A stretch of DNA of 64,000 nucleotides from contig OZ025282.1 in NCBI GenBank assembly GCA_964019165.1, positions 13,164,229 through 13,228,228 on the forward strand. The letters run 5' to 3'. The DNA comes from Mastigias papua. Taxonomy: Eukaryota; Cnidaria; Scyphozoa; Rhizostomeae; Mastigiidae. Both the position numbers and the translations under genes were made by a program. Shown in pieces: positions 1 through 10,901 of this stretch (its first letter is position 1; every line of letters starts with the position of its first letter). Under the pieces are notes generated by a model. It was not told the origin of the DNA and made no database searches. It saw only the letters and a program-made list of their open reading frames with translations.

Positions 1-735
1 ACCGGTTAAGCAAAGTTACCCTTCTGGACATGAAGCAACAGAAAGCAGCTATGATAATTAGAAAGTGTTCTTATTATGCACAAATGAAATTATCATTTTT
101 ATATTCCTCAAACTTATATTTAGGTATGAACAGGAATAGCTTCAAACAAAGGCTCCTCCTACTTGTCAAGCTTGTAGAGCATTCCCTTATCAAGGTGCTT
201 GTGTTTACGTGGACTTTGAAAGTCCCATCTTGCACTTTGCAACTTGAAACGATTTATTCAAGTAAAATTATTTTCACTTTTGCAGATATCATTAACAGTC
301 TACCTACCGATGCTGAATTTATTCATTATTTCTGACTAAAGCATTTTTTGTGGATCATTTCACAAACATTCAACTTATCGTCAATGATCAGAGCTATTAT
401 TTCTCGCTTAGAACCCAAAAGGAATACTGGTTTTCACAAACTAGTTGCTTAAGTAATTGTCCTTCTACACTGCAGGACAGTACTAGTAAGAAGCCACTCC
501 CTGAAGGAATATTTGTTACAGCATGACGTGATTTCAATAGGAAATAATAAGATGTTATTTTTCATAAACAGAATATAACAATTCAATCAAAATGAAGTTT
601 AGCACCAGGAACAGGGCAGGCTAATCGAAGGAAGGTAAATCGAGATACGGTTCGTCGCGGAGGTACTGTATATAAACAGGCAAGTGCAACAATAAAAAGT
701 CAATATGGAATGTTAGATTAGATATGGCTAACAAG
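1..735. other. unassigned sequence at window start
   Basis: No gene is recognised here. An ATG-initiated frame at 30-335 (plus, 101 codons) has no motif I know. A different plus frame across about 148-246 reads a short cysteine-containing stretch (KAPPTCQACRAF...) after a possible AG acceptor and ends in a stop. A pyrimidine-rich acceptor-like tract ends in TTTTGCAG just before 288 and is followed by a short frame to a stop. These could be exon scraps, but none has a convincing donor/acceptor pair. Confidence 0.3.
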
Positions 736-739
736 CACC

Positions 740-1150
740 CGAATGAATGGGAATCAGTGGTAAAAGCTGCTTTGTGAATCCCTTTCTTCAAGAAGGGGCA
801 GCGAGATGATATTAAGAACTATAGAGGGGTTTGCCTCGTAACTATGGCAAGTATTAGCAAGAAACATGATGTGAAGACTAAGAATATTATCAGAGGAAGT
901 AGGAGTGCTGGATGAAAACCAAGACGGATTTTGAGTTGGCAGATGGACAGCAGATGCGGCATAGATATGCATGAGGTTACATGAAGAAGCAGGGTTATAT
1001 GTAAATGAAAGCAGATGTACGGAAGTCTGGACTCATGTGGCAACACGTCTGGACATAAGGAAAGCATATCCGAGAGAAAACATTTAGCAGATTTGGAAGA
1101 AGAGCTGTCAAAACTTAATGGAAGCCAGTGTTCACATAGGTAAAAATATG
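740..1150 (+). pseudogene. LINE reverse-transcriptase fragment (same family as 36-43 kb copies)
   Basis: Decayed non-LTR retrotransposon RT. With frame changes the plus strand reads the conserved start of the RT domain (IPFFKKGQRDDIKNYRGVCL), then GVLDENQDGF, a broken GR.TADAA block, MRLHEEAG and finally RLDIRKAYPRENI. The last block matches LHLQKAYPRVSRR in the copy at 41.4 kb and LKKAYPRVNR in the copy at 36.5 kb. At least two frameshifts and several stops are present, and the catalytic FADD box is not included. It is 5'- and 3'-truncated, and no target duplication is visible. The family assignment rests on the shared motif order; clade is not determined. Confidence 0.75.
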
Positions 1151-1564
1151 GAAGGAATAGGAAACATCAAAGATCATTAGTGTATCAATGGGCTGAACGT
1201 AGAAAAATGTTTATATCAATCTAAGAAGAAAGAATAACGAAAAGATACATAAAAGGGAGAGATAGCAAGAGAACAAATGTTAATGACGTAATACAGCAAT
1301 AGCAGATAAAACATTGATAAGTTACTACCAAAAAACTTGCACGGGGGCCTTGAAAGGAATTTTCCCACTTGTGGATAAGCACTTATATAGCTAGCATGGT
1401 CCATCGTAGAAAATCTTGTGTAATTAGAAACAAAAGAAAATATATTTTAATGAAAGAAGAAAGAGCGGTACAGCAAGAGACAAAAGATAATTAAAGAAAA
1501 GAGGCATTACCACTTGTGAAATCTGTAATCAACAAAGATCAAGAGCACAAGTTAGTAGGCTTAC

Positions 1565-1806
1565 CGCTTTTAGGGACTCTTCTCTATTCTGAACGATGCC
1601 GCTACTCAAACCTGCCATGTGTGCTTCAATTCTCTTTGTCATCTGATCGATGTTGCTGGCCAGTTTACCTTGCGCTGGAGTAGGTCGTGTCATTGAATGA
1701 GAAGTGGATTCGTTACTATGGTCCAGTTGTTCCTCTGCAGGAGTTGCATTAGTACAGATTGTAGTGGAATTAATTGACGCCGCAATAGTGCTATTTGACT
1801 TGGCCC
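1565..1806 (-). CDS. candidate host exon (downstream exon of two-exon model)
   Basis: On the minus strand an 80-codon open stretch is bounded by an acceptor (TTCTAG, AG at 1808-1807) and a strong donor (GTAAGC at 1564-1559). It starts in phase 1 with two bases that join exactly to the single base left by the exon at 2018-2228, so the frame continues without a stop across an intron of 211 nt. The peptide is Ser/Thr/Asn-rich, then has a charged helical segment (NIDQMTKRIEAHMAGL) that could form a coiled coil. No known domain is recognised. The protein probably continues in an exon below 1559. It was inferred only from splice signals and frame compatibility. Confidence 0.45.
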
Positions 1807-2017
1807 CTAGAACGTATTGAAATGAGGATTTATTCTACAACATTTGTCATACTTTAAAGGCAAACCATGCATGGGATTCCCATCGATTTGTTTTAGTTTA
1901 TTTGGGAGGACTTTGGGTGGTAGTGATACCGTAGGAATAGATATAAAATCTATGTATGCCACTACTTGAAAACAGCTCATCACTTTTGTAAACTGAACAA
2001 ATTAGCTAACAACTAAC

Positions 2018-2228
2018 CTGAAGCGCAATCCGTGTCAGATGTTGATCTTTGTTGACCAGTTGAATTTCCAAAGTATTTCAATAAACAAGCTCTTTTTCTG
2101 AGTTTTTCCGAGTTGAGCTTGTTTGTCATAACACCAACTTGTATCTTGGGCTCTGTCGTGTCACTTTTTGCTTCTTTTTTTGCATGTGCCCAGAGTTCCA
2201 TAGTTTTTGGAGCCATGCTTCTGAATGT
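2018..2228 (-). CDS. candidate host exon (upstream exon of two-exon model)
   Basis: Minus-strand frame of 70 codons plus one base, ending at a good donor (CAG|GTTAGT, GT at 2017-2016). It may begin at an acceptor (CTTACAG just above 2228), or translation may start at an ATG at 2243 or 2216. The peptide is basic and helical (MAPKTMELWAHAKKEAK, later KLNSEKLRKRACLLKYFG) and carries no motif I recognise. Joined to 1565-1806 it gives a continuous frame of about 150 residues. This is the best host-gene model in the first 20 kb, but function is unknown and expression is unproven. Confidence 0.45.
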
Positions 2229-2433
2229 CTGTAAGTGTTGCATTCTTTAACGGCCTTGAAGAGTTGGTTGTATAATTTCGATTTTTTATCCATAGTTTAT
2301 GAAATGTTAGTGTGGGCCTGACAGTCTATCACAAAATATCGCTGCGTCAATTTGAAGATATTGCTGTGAATCAACAGTTAAACGGATTTCGCACAGCAGA
2401 CACATGTCTTTGTAGCCACTCATTATACAAAAA

Positions 2434-2692
2434 TGCATCATAAATCATTGGCCATCGCTTGTCATGAATTTTGGCTATCCAGGAAGCAATAGATCGCCGA
2501 TGCAATAACATGTACTTGATGATAGGATCAATCCATAATAGGACCTTAGTAAAAATGTCTTATTGTAGCTTTCTGAACACCCGGACATCCGAAATGCGCA
2601 CGCACCCCCTCCCCCTATGTCCAAGTTCGTCCTATTTCACCAGACCCCCCTCCCCACCTTGTGTTCGGACGTCCTTTGTGGATGGCCCCTAA
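2434..2692. mobile_element. 5'-truncated PIF/Harbinger-like MITE copy
   Basis: About 250 bp closely matching 22540-22780, including the blocks ATGAATTTTGGCTATCC, TGTACTTGATGATAGG and C-rich CCCCCTCCCCCTATGTCC. The right end reads GACGTCCTTTGTGGATGGCCCC followed by TAA (2690-2692), the same terminus as the complete copy at 22777. The left terminal repeat is missing. An ORF in this segment is a shadow of the C-rich repeat. Confidence 0.75.
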
Positions 2693-4220
2693 GGAGATAT
2701 GCGAGGGGATTCCCAAGTTCATCTCACGATTGCAGATACATTCAATCCTTTGTTTCCAAACAACTACATAATAGATTTTAGACTGCAGAGAGGTCTGGAA
2801 GTTGTTTGGTAGAACCCACTGGACTGATTAATAATTGCTAAGATTTTTAGAGTGCTGTTCACTTTTGGCTTATACGCATCAGTTGGAGGAAAGGATGTCG
2901 CTATGCTAGGTCGCTCTGACATTGTTTGCAGATGAGATGTTGTTTGTAACTTCTACATGGCTCTTTATGTTTGCAACCTGGTTATTGTGGGCTAAATCTA
3001 GGACATCATTCATTTTATTCTGTGGATTATTGCAGTATGATGCATCTCTTTCCATTCCTTCTCCTTGCATTATTTTGAAGAAACTATAGCGTGCATTCTC
3101 TCTAAAACTGTGAAGTGCGCCTCATATTGCCCTCAGTCCCCGTAGCTGATGCCTTCCTTACCCCCAGTACAGTTTGTAGCTTAATCCCAGTACTCTTTAT
3201 TTATAACACTTTCATAGTTCTTTTTCAATATGAATGTTTCTTTGTTGAAAACAGTTGCCCTCCTTTCTCAGCTCATTTGTTATAAATGCCATTACTGAAT
3301 TCTATTGATCAGTCTGTACATGATGATATAGTTTTCAGGGATTACTTACTACTAGATAGTATGATCATTCCTATTGTGTAGACTTGATCTCTGGAGCCCC
3401 TACCATCATCTCTGGTCCCAAGTACTGTTATTGTTCGAGACCCGGGTTGATGATTTATATTTTATAGCATGCTTCCTACATAGCAGTATTCTATTATTTT
3501 TGTGAAGTAAGACTATGGAATCTTCTGAGGTATTAAAATTCTATACAACCTAATTTAATGGCTAAATAAGGCTAATATACCAGTTAACAAAGGATTACTA
3601 GATGCGATCATATTACAGGTTTATAGTGCAGACTTAATTGTGTAACCCTTTGGACAAGATTTGCGATCACCCCACAGATCATAGTCGTAGTCACACCTGT
3701 CATATGATAGGCTATATTGTATATGTTATAAACTGTTACAATTATACTACTAGATTTTACAACACTCTCTACGTTAGAAGTGAAGTATCCAGGAGACAAT
3801 ACGTGATGTAGCTCATTAATGTCTCACTGTAAAGAACATTTTGAAGAATTTTGTGTCTATTTGATATACAGGAGACTAGCTTAGTACTGATAGCCCGCTA
3901 AACGCGGGCTACCCTATCCCCAGCTCAAAAGGTTACAGATTAGCCTTGGAAAGACTAACGCTATGCCCCCATGAAAGCTGCATTTTCTGCATTTTCGAGG
4001 AGCAAGGATCCAAGAAGCTCGCATAGGATCAAGAGAAGGTGACATCATGGGCTTCTATCATGGAGCACGTGATCTTCGGCCTTACATTGTGCAAATCGAG
4101 GAAAATTACGAGAAAAAATGTTGCAAAAGATGCTCGGATACCTGCGCTAGGCTACGGGGCCGTACAGGGAAAGATTGAAAGTCAAGAAACCCCGTATCGT
4201 TTTGGGTGGGGGCTTATTTA
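2693..4220. other. gene-free AT-rich stretch with one GC hairpin
   Basis: No coding region is recognised. A perfect 7-bp GC-rich stem (AGCCCGC / GCGGGCT with a TAAAC loop) lies at 3892-3910 and stands out from the AT-rich surroundings; a similar hairpin is at 22344-22363. A plus-strand frame at 4039-4386 overlaps the minus-strand retroelement relic and is treated as its shadow. Confidence 0.4.
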
Positions 4221-4415
4221 TTATGCAATTAAGCTGTGGGCTGACTTTCCTCGTTCATTCACTAACTCTTCAAAGAGAGTCGTCGCTTTTCTTTCCAGGT
4301 TTCCTATGCAATTTCTGCTTCCAGATCGTATAGCAATTAACTTTTTCAAAGTTACACAGCTTTCTTCTTCTGTGCTCTCAGTATGATCGTGCTTCGTACC
4401 CCGACGTTTGGGCGC
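4221..4415 (-). pseudogene. retroelement gag start (relic)
   Basis: Minus-strand open frame of about 65 codons directly after a primer-binding-like site. It reads APKRRGTKHDHTESTEEE, then LKKLIAIRSGSRNC and LERKATTLFEELVNERGK before a stop. A short Ser/Glu-rich leader followed by a 'LKxLxAIRSGxR' helix is typical of the gag N-terminus in invertebrate LTR retrotransposons (BEL/Pao-like or related). The frame has no ATG; the first codon is GTG inside the primer site, so a start may have been lost. No protease, RT or integrase follows. The element is cut off near 4220. Confidence 0.4.
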
Positions 4416-4417
4416 CA
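4398..4417 (-). promoter_or_regulatory. retroelement primer-binding site (tRNA-Lys type)
   Basis: Minus-strand TGGCGCCCAAACGTCGGGG resembles the tRNA-Lys primer site used by many retroelements (TGGCGCCCAACGTGGGG) with one extra A and one extra C. It lies immediately inside a candidate LTR end (...CACAATATAG). Confidence 0.45.
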
Positions 4418-4418
4418 C

Positions 4419-4566
4419 TATATTGTGATCATAATTCTTTCTGCATAAATCACAACTAAACTAACAAATCAATAAAACGCATATTTACAAGTTAAAGAGA
4501 CTGGGACGAGCACGTGTGAAGCTATAACCACGATGACGTACATGACATACTGACTTCACAACACCC
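4419..4566 (-). mobile_element. possible solo-like short LTR
   Basis: Minus strand: a purine run GGAAGAGGG is followed by TGTTGTGAAGTCAG and about 150 bp later by the primer site at 4417. TG start, a short length and the PBS position fit a compact LTR. A second LTR was not found, so the borders are inferred. Confidence 0.3.
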
Positions 4567-4705
4567 TCTTCCAATATGACGCCAAAACGAACCAAGTAAT
4601 TGCTAGCTTAATATTGGGTCAATGTTGGATCGCCTGGCAAGGGCTTAAAATATAGTTGTATTTGCTTAAGATGTTTTTCAAATAAACATCACTTAAAAAT
4701 TACAT

Positions 4706-4782
4706 GGGCGTACGTACGTTCTTTGAAATACTCTCAGGTACCTCCCTCCCCCTCCAGTGCGTACGAACTTTTTTAATGACCC
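4706..4782. repeat. small GTAC-palindrome MITE-like fragment
   Basis: Short segment with GCGTACGTACG at the left, a C-rich core and GTGCGTACGAAC at the right, ending TTTAATGACCCC then TTA. It shares the GGGG(T/C)CATT terminus and GTACG palindrome with 54281-54364. Family assignment is tentative. Confidence 0.3.
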
Positions 4783-6837
4783 CTTATTTAATATAGCAAA
4801 GGGTTTGATTTGGAAGTTTCATCGATTTCATTGGTATGCTAGATTTTACCAGTATATTTATTACTGACATTGCTTTCATTTAATGACTGATTTCCAGTGC
4901 ATTATGGTGACTTGACAATGATAGTCAAACTACTAACAATAGTGCTATTCTCCTTTGGAAAAACACATTTCATAAATATACTGAGGGTCGAATTACCTAA
5001 AAGATAAGAAGATGGCTAAAATATGCCCAGCTTTAGATGATACTTTTAAAATGTACGTCATGTAATCCTTGGTCGAAGAAATTGTGATGATGTTTTTACT
5101 ATACTTCGGCACTCCTTGCTTACTTTAACAAGGTAGAAGAAGTAGCCCTACAAAATAACGTAAAAGAATTATACAGCATTTAGCTTCGTGAGTATTTGCA
5201 AAATACGCACTCTTGATGTAAAAAACAATAGTCATAATGTTTGCATCTAAAAATATAGCGAAATTCAGTTAAGTGGGAAAAGTCAGCTGATTGAAGCACA
5301 AGGGGAGTAAATGTATATAATCATAAAGCACTATGGCCTAAGACTACAACCTTAGAGTTCTTACCAAGACTTGTCAAAGAAGCATTGTCTGACATATATC
5401 TAATAGTTGCTTCAGTTATATACATATATCTAATAATTGTTAGCTATCAAGATGACTCTGTCTCCTCATGTAATATACTGTTTGTCATTCACAAGTCCTA
5501 GCTTTCTCAATGACAAAACCCGCTTGATGTAGCCATTTAACATATGTTGAAACTTTCATATTCTCTTGAAAGTTAGAGATTGGCCTCTCTTTAATTGGCA
5601 TGTAGAGGTACCTGTGACATAATGATAGAATTCATTTCCATATTATATTTCACTACAGCACGAAAAAGCGGTACCATGTTTTAGACATACCGAAAAGCAT
5701 ATTATATTTGTTACATAAGAAACATGAGTGAATTCTTAGTTGCAGCAAATTTTCAATTGCTCATGTTTCCTACCTATGATATTATTCGCATACTGGATAA
5801 TAAATACAACTTCATGGAATTAACTTGAACATGATTTTGACATCATTTTTCACAGACATGTGTAGGAGAGACATGGCAGCCAGTATAACAAAACATACTG
5901 TACATTATGGCACAGAAGTTAAAGTAAGCTCATATGATTACTTCCTATACAATATTTTACAAGTTATTACAGGTACAGTTTATGCTCGAGAGAAATTAAT
6001 CCTGAAAAAATTCGGATTGGATAAGTTGGGAAATTTACTTTGTGGACATAAATTTTTGAAAAAAACTTGAGGATGTCAGACTTTCGGGTAAAAATTTCTT
6101 GTAAAGAAATATGAAACTGTGAATTTGGGATAAAATCCAAAGCTTAGCATGATAGTTTAATTTTGCATCTTATTCATAGTCAACAGAATCAAGATAGATG
6201 AATTGGTCCTCAGGGACAAATTTTAAGTGATTGCCTCATTAGTTATATATTCATCGAATCCTTTTGTATGAGATCTGGGCTGCTCCAATGATTCTGTTTG
6301 AAATATTTATGAAACTGAATGGGAAATTCCATAGCGTGTTGAAGGCAATGCACTGCTGTTTTTATATCTCAGTTGCATTGGAAGACATATGCCAGATTTC
6401 ATTCCTGTCAACAGTGCAATTATGTGATTTCCTCCTTCCAATTCAATGGGAGGAGTTCTCTCTGCTCTCTCGCAATATTGGTGTACTGATCGAATCTTCT
6501 ATTTTAAAGTAAGAATATGATACAGAGAGGGTTTTCGGAGAGGCAATTATACTTCAGCAGGCTGGAATGGTTTCTTGAAAATTACCATGATATTTAATGA
6601 TCTATTTATAACAATATGGGATCACTTAGAGTGTCAATTTTGTAAACAAAATGAAGCAGTTTGTGGTTGACACTGCCATTCTTACCATCTTTATTCCTAG
6701 GTCACTGAATAATATCCTTACAGAAGTACCTATAATTCAAAAGCTTCTATAAAGTACAAGCATGACTGTTAGAGAGATGCGTGACGAGGGTGGAATTCCC
6801 TTTCTACTTGATTGTACTGTTAACATATACCGTAAAT
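4783..6837. other. unassigned AT-rich sequence
   Basis: About 2 kb without a recognisable coding region, RNA gene or element. Frames at 5825-6070 and 6264-6512 (plus) are open for about 80 codons each, but I see no conserved motif and no convincing exon borders. Confidence 0.3.
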
Positions 6838-6839
6838 CC

Positions 6840-7160
6840 TCGAATTAGCCCCCTGGGGGCTTATTTATTTTTGCTGCTTTTTGGGTGGGGGCTTATTTGA
6901 GGGGGGCTTATTCGAGGGGGGATTTATAAAATTATTTGACAAATGTCGTATAAACAGCTCATTGCCAAAGCTCCTTTTCACCATACTACTACAAGAACAG
7001 TCTACTGTATGTTTAAGCATTAGTCTTTATTACAGTCTTCATCATCACCTAGGGTGGGGGCTTATTCTAGGGGGGGGGGGTTATTAACAATTTAAAGTTC
7101 TAGCATGGGGGCTTATTTGAGGGGGTCTTATTCGAGGGGGGCCAATTCGAGGATTTACGG
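6840..7160. mobile_element. MITE with 24-bp TIRs, TA target duplication
   Basis: Both ends carry matching inverted repeats: left CCGTAAATCCTCGAATTAGC (from 6840) and right the complement, CCAATTCGAGGATTTACGG (to 7160). They are flanked by TA at 6838-6839 and 7161-7162. The interior is G-rich, with several copies of GGGGGCTTATTTGAGG-like units and a run of Gs near 7070. TIR plus TA duplication fits a nonautonomous Tc1/mariner-type element. The 68-codon frame inside is repeat-derived. Confidence 0.85.
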
Positions 7161-7162
7161 TA

Positions 7163-8001
7163 ATTCATGATGATAGGCTGGTTCCCTAATAGAATCTGAC
7201 TACAGCTATTCTTCACGAATTTATTAAAATACGTTATTGTTGCACCAGATTTTCCATAAATGACATAAAAACTGATGCATGTAGAGGTTTCTGAAAGCTA
7301 TGCTTGATCCAGCTTTGTCAATATTTAGTTTTACACAGCTCTTCGTACATGAAAGAGTCCCCTGTGGTATAATATTTTTATCTACACAAGTGAGTACAAG
7401 GGTGGCCATGCTCTTCTTGGATAGGGTTAATATTTAATAAGAATCATCAGCTGATAATGGAAAGAGATCGAAATTGAAGTGAATAGAAATTAATAGAAAA
7501 CAGTGATAGGCTAAGAGAGCTGCTACAACAAAATGTTGTAATCATATAAACTTAAAATTCATTGGTAAAAACTTTAATGTCATTTCCTTCTAGTCTATAG
7601 GAGGATTTAATTACTTATAAATTAATCGTTAAGTTAGTTAATTAGGGTTACTACTAAATCGGAGTAATCAGGGGAATCAGGAGAAATCAGGGAACTTTTT
7701 GTTTAGTAAAGGAATTTCAAGGGTAAAACAAGCATTTTTCTAATAAATCAGGAAAATCAGGGAAGTTTTCCCCCTATTGAATATGCCCAAGAGATAGAAT
7801 ATGCTTGATCTCATCTAATAACTTCGGTATTGTTTTCACAGCTCCTAATTTTATCATTTATCGATGCAATTTTATAAACCCTAATTTATTAAGTTTGATA
7901 AGCGATCACACTGTTTTATTTAAAGCACTCAAATACTGTATGGGTTTTGAGCTTAGTTACAAATTCAAAAAGTTTTGTTTCTTTTGAGTATCGATACTGT
8001 T
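7163..8001. other. unassigned; short AATCAGGGAA-type repeats
   Basis: No gene seen. Around 7665-7765 the motif (A)ATCAGG(G)A(A) occurs several times on both sides of a CAAGGGTAAAAC core, ending in TTTTCCCCC; this looks like a decayed MITE. Confidence 0.3.
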
Positions 8002-8012
8002 ATCTCTCGAGA
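8002..8012. repeat. LINE target-site duplication, left
   Basis: ATCTCTCGAGA here is repeated exactly at 8773-8783 directly after the TGA-repeat tail of the LINE. The left copy partly overlaps a GA-rich palindrome, so the exact length is uncertain. Confidence 0.6.
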
Positions 8013-8014
8013 GA

Positions 8015-8774
8015 GAGATAACGAGAGAGTGAAGAGGTAAGGAGAGTGAAGTCAGAAAGTAAGAAAGCTGGATTGTTTCTTAACTTGAAGAAAACCAAAG
8101 TGATGAAAATTCAAAGAACTCCAACAGAAAATGGACTTGTGATTGACGGATATAATGTTGAGAACGTTGACAGATTTACTTACCTTGGAGCAACTTTCAC
8201 CAATACTGTTGAAGACTCAACCGAAGTCAAAAGAACAATTGGCATAGCGAAGAATGCAACAATTGCGTTAAATAACATCTGGAAGAATAGAGGTATCACC
8301 TTAACAACAAAAATAAGGCTTCTCAAGACCATGGTCTTTTCAATCATATCCTATGGTTCAGAATGTTGGGTCTTAAAAGCTACAGATAGGCAGAAATTAG
8401 ACAATTTCGAAATGTGGTGCTATAGAAGATTGCTAAGAATCAGTTGGAAGGAGAAGAAGGCCAATGAGGAAGTTATTAGAAGAGTAAACTGCAGGAAGCA
8501 TCTTACTACTGTCTTGGATGAAAGGAAATTATCGTTTGTCGGAAATCAGTTGAGAAAATCCAACTCTCTTGAGAAAACACTACTGATTGAATCAGTATAT
8601 TGTAAAAGATCCCGTGGAAGACCAAGAACCAGGTTCTGTGACAATATTAAGGAGGCATGCGGGCACCCATTGGTTGAGATTGAGAGAAAGCGCAGGACAG
8701 AGGAAATTGGAGGAGCTTTGTTCAGTTGGCCACGACAGTTCGAACTCGAACATTGCGTTAATGATGATGATGAT
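8015..8774 (+). pseudogene. LINE 3' end: C-terminal RT region
   Basis: 5'-truncated non-LTR retrotransposon. The frame opens in the post-catalytic RT region (KAGLFLNLKKTKVMKIQ), continues through FTYLGATF, SYGSECWVLK, FEMWCYRRLLRISW and KRSRGRPRTRFCDNIKEACG, the C-terminal signature of invertebrate endonuclease/RT LINEs. The present long frame runs through the tail as Asp repeats. In the ancestral frame the protein ends ATTVRTRTLR followed by several TGA stops made by the TGA-repeat tail. It has no catalytic RT boxes or endonuclease. Direct repeats ATCTCTCGAGA at 8002-8012 and 8773-8783 look like the target duplication. Confidence 0.85.
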
Positions 8775-8783
8775 CTCTCGAGA

Positions 8784-10614
8784 AGGTTTATTCAAATGAA
8801 ACCTGGTTAATAGGCTTTACTTGACAATGTTTATTTTTCCCAATGATTGTTGAAAATATGTGATCTATTTTGTTTTTGGGACAGAAGTTTTGAGTAGGGT
8901 GCTGGCATTGTCCTTGCAAAAGGAACAACATCAGCTTTTATGCGAGGGCCAAGGCAGTTCGTTGTTTCATGAAGCCAAAGTTCGAATTATAATATGTTGT
9001 GTCTCACAGAGTGCTCTCCATACTAGCTGGGGTATAGGAACCTTGGCAAGCTTGGTGGCTTACGGACAAAGCGTCGCTTTAATGTTATTGCATATTTAGG
9101 CATTTCGATCTCTGAGTACTAAGATAATTTACAGTCATGTGGAGGGATCAATGATTACAAACAGGGGTAGACAATCTCATGGCTTGACATAAGATCACCC
9201 GGAATTGTTGGTTTAGGCGCGACAAGACAAATAAAAATTTACCCTCTATACCAAGTTGGCAGAGCAGATTTGCCAAAAAAAGTAATAAAGCATATAGATT
9301 TACCGACAAAGTTTTAAATCAGTTAGATTTAAAAATCAAGTTTCTAAATTAGGGGGTGTCGCACACTACGCCCCTTAATGTCTTCACTGTTCATCATAGA
9401 CTGTGGTCTGGAGAGGTGACAATGTCTCAGAGTTAAAGAAGAAAATCATAAAGAAAATGAATGTGAGGAGAGATGAAGAAATCCTTTTGGCAAATAGTAA
9501 GGGTAATGCCCTGGCAAAAGTAAAGTAAGTTCTTTCGAATTATGAGTATGAGTGCAAATATTAGCCGATGTTATTACATCCTTATGTAAAGCACATAAAA
9601 AGAATACCTACATTACGACCATGTTTTAAACCATAATATGTTATCAGCATTGTAAAAGTTGACCTATAGTAATAATATTTGCAATGTTATTTCCAATGGC
9701 TATACAATTATTCTAGACAAAAGACATTTTGACATTTAGGCTGCAGTTAGTATCGCATTCTGACTATTAAATAGAGCAGACGAGAGCCTTTGTCATACTT
9801 GTATACTATTTTTAAAGGCATTGTATTCATGTTTGGCATATAGTTAACATAGTTAACACCATATACACTATACACAGGAAATATTGTATGTTGTGCCTTA
9901 GAGAAATGCTGATATTTGTATAATTTATATTGCAGACATTGTCACAATATATATGTATTAAATATTGGACGACGGAGGACTAGGAATAGGTGGGGTAGCG
10001 AGATGAATCATGGCAGAAGGACTGATAAATGGAGAAAAATTGAGAAATGCCCGGAGAATGGAAGAAATAGACGAGCGCTGGAGTGGAGAAGGAATGGTAA
10101 TCAAAGACATAATGATGGAAAGGTACACAAGGCTAAGAAGGTTGAAAGTTTTAACGGGAGGAGGGTTCACCGAACGCAGACCAATCTAGAACAATGGAGA
10201 GACAACAGATGGGGAAGGAAAAGAGAACAAAGTTATAGAAGGGTTACATTCCCTGGGATGAACGAAATTAACAACTCTTTTGCCCAATGGAATAATTTTG
10301 CTTCTGCCTCAATGGGAGCGATAACGTTTTATCATTGCTCTACTGTGATATGTATCAATTGTTAACTATATATTATTATTATATATGGACTTTTGCCAAA
10401 CGGCCATTTGTTCATACTATTCTAGGTGTTTTGTGTCAATATATATCATAACTTGTTATCGAAAATATTTATTGATCATTATTCCCTTTCTCAATAGTAG
10501 ATTGGAGATAACAATTGTTGATAGTAGTAGGTACGCTTCTGGATATTCTGTGAAATATGCTCCCAAATGCATAATTAACAACTGATCTATGATTAGCTTC
10601 GAAAGATTATTATC
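8784..10614. other. unassigned sequence
   Basis: No domain, RNA gene or transposon end recognised. Plus-strand frames at 8860-9099 and 9916-10365 are open; the latter follows a TATTGCAG acceptor-like site and encodes a very basic Arg-rich peptide without known motif. I do not call either a gene. Confidence 0.3.
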
Positions 10615-10901
10615 TAAGGAGGCGGTCATTATTTATGGCCGGGGTTGGGACTTAACAGAAAATACTATTCCCCCTCAAAAAAATTTTACACAACCATTTG
10701 CTTAAGCCGAATGTTCTTTACCCTACGGAAGGAAAACTGTAAACAAGGATGTAATTATGCTTAAAAGCGGTATATGCTTTTACACAAACCCTGTTGTCAA
10801 AACTATTTTTCTACCCCACCTAAAACAGCTTTTTTTCAGTTACCCCCCCAGGCATTCTATCTTTAGTCTCCATCCCGGAAATAAATAATGACTGCACCTT
10901 A
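10615..10901. mobile_element. 287-bp MITE with imperfect TIRs
   Basis: Left end TAAGGAGGCGGTCATTATTT and the inverted right end TTAAGGTGCAGTCATTATTT match over most of about 30 bp, including GTCATTATTTAT and a CCGGG(G/A) block. It has no coding capacity. Superfamily is unclear; terminal TAAGG/CCTTA could include the target site. Confidence 0.65.

Noticed and set aside
3892..3910. GC hairpin as transcription terminator
   Set aside because: Eukaryotic context and no adjacent gene; it more likely belongs to a repeat, as a similar hairpin lies beside the MITE at 22.34 kb.
8759..8783. Poly-Asp C-terminus of the 254-codon frame as a real protein feature
   Set aside because: It comes from reading the GAT/TGA tail in the wrong frame after a shift; the ancestral frame stops at the tail.
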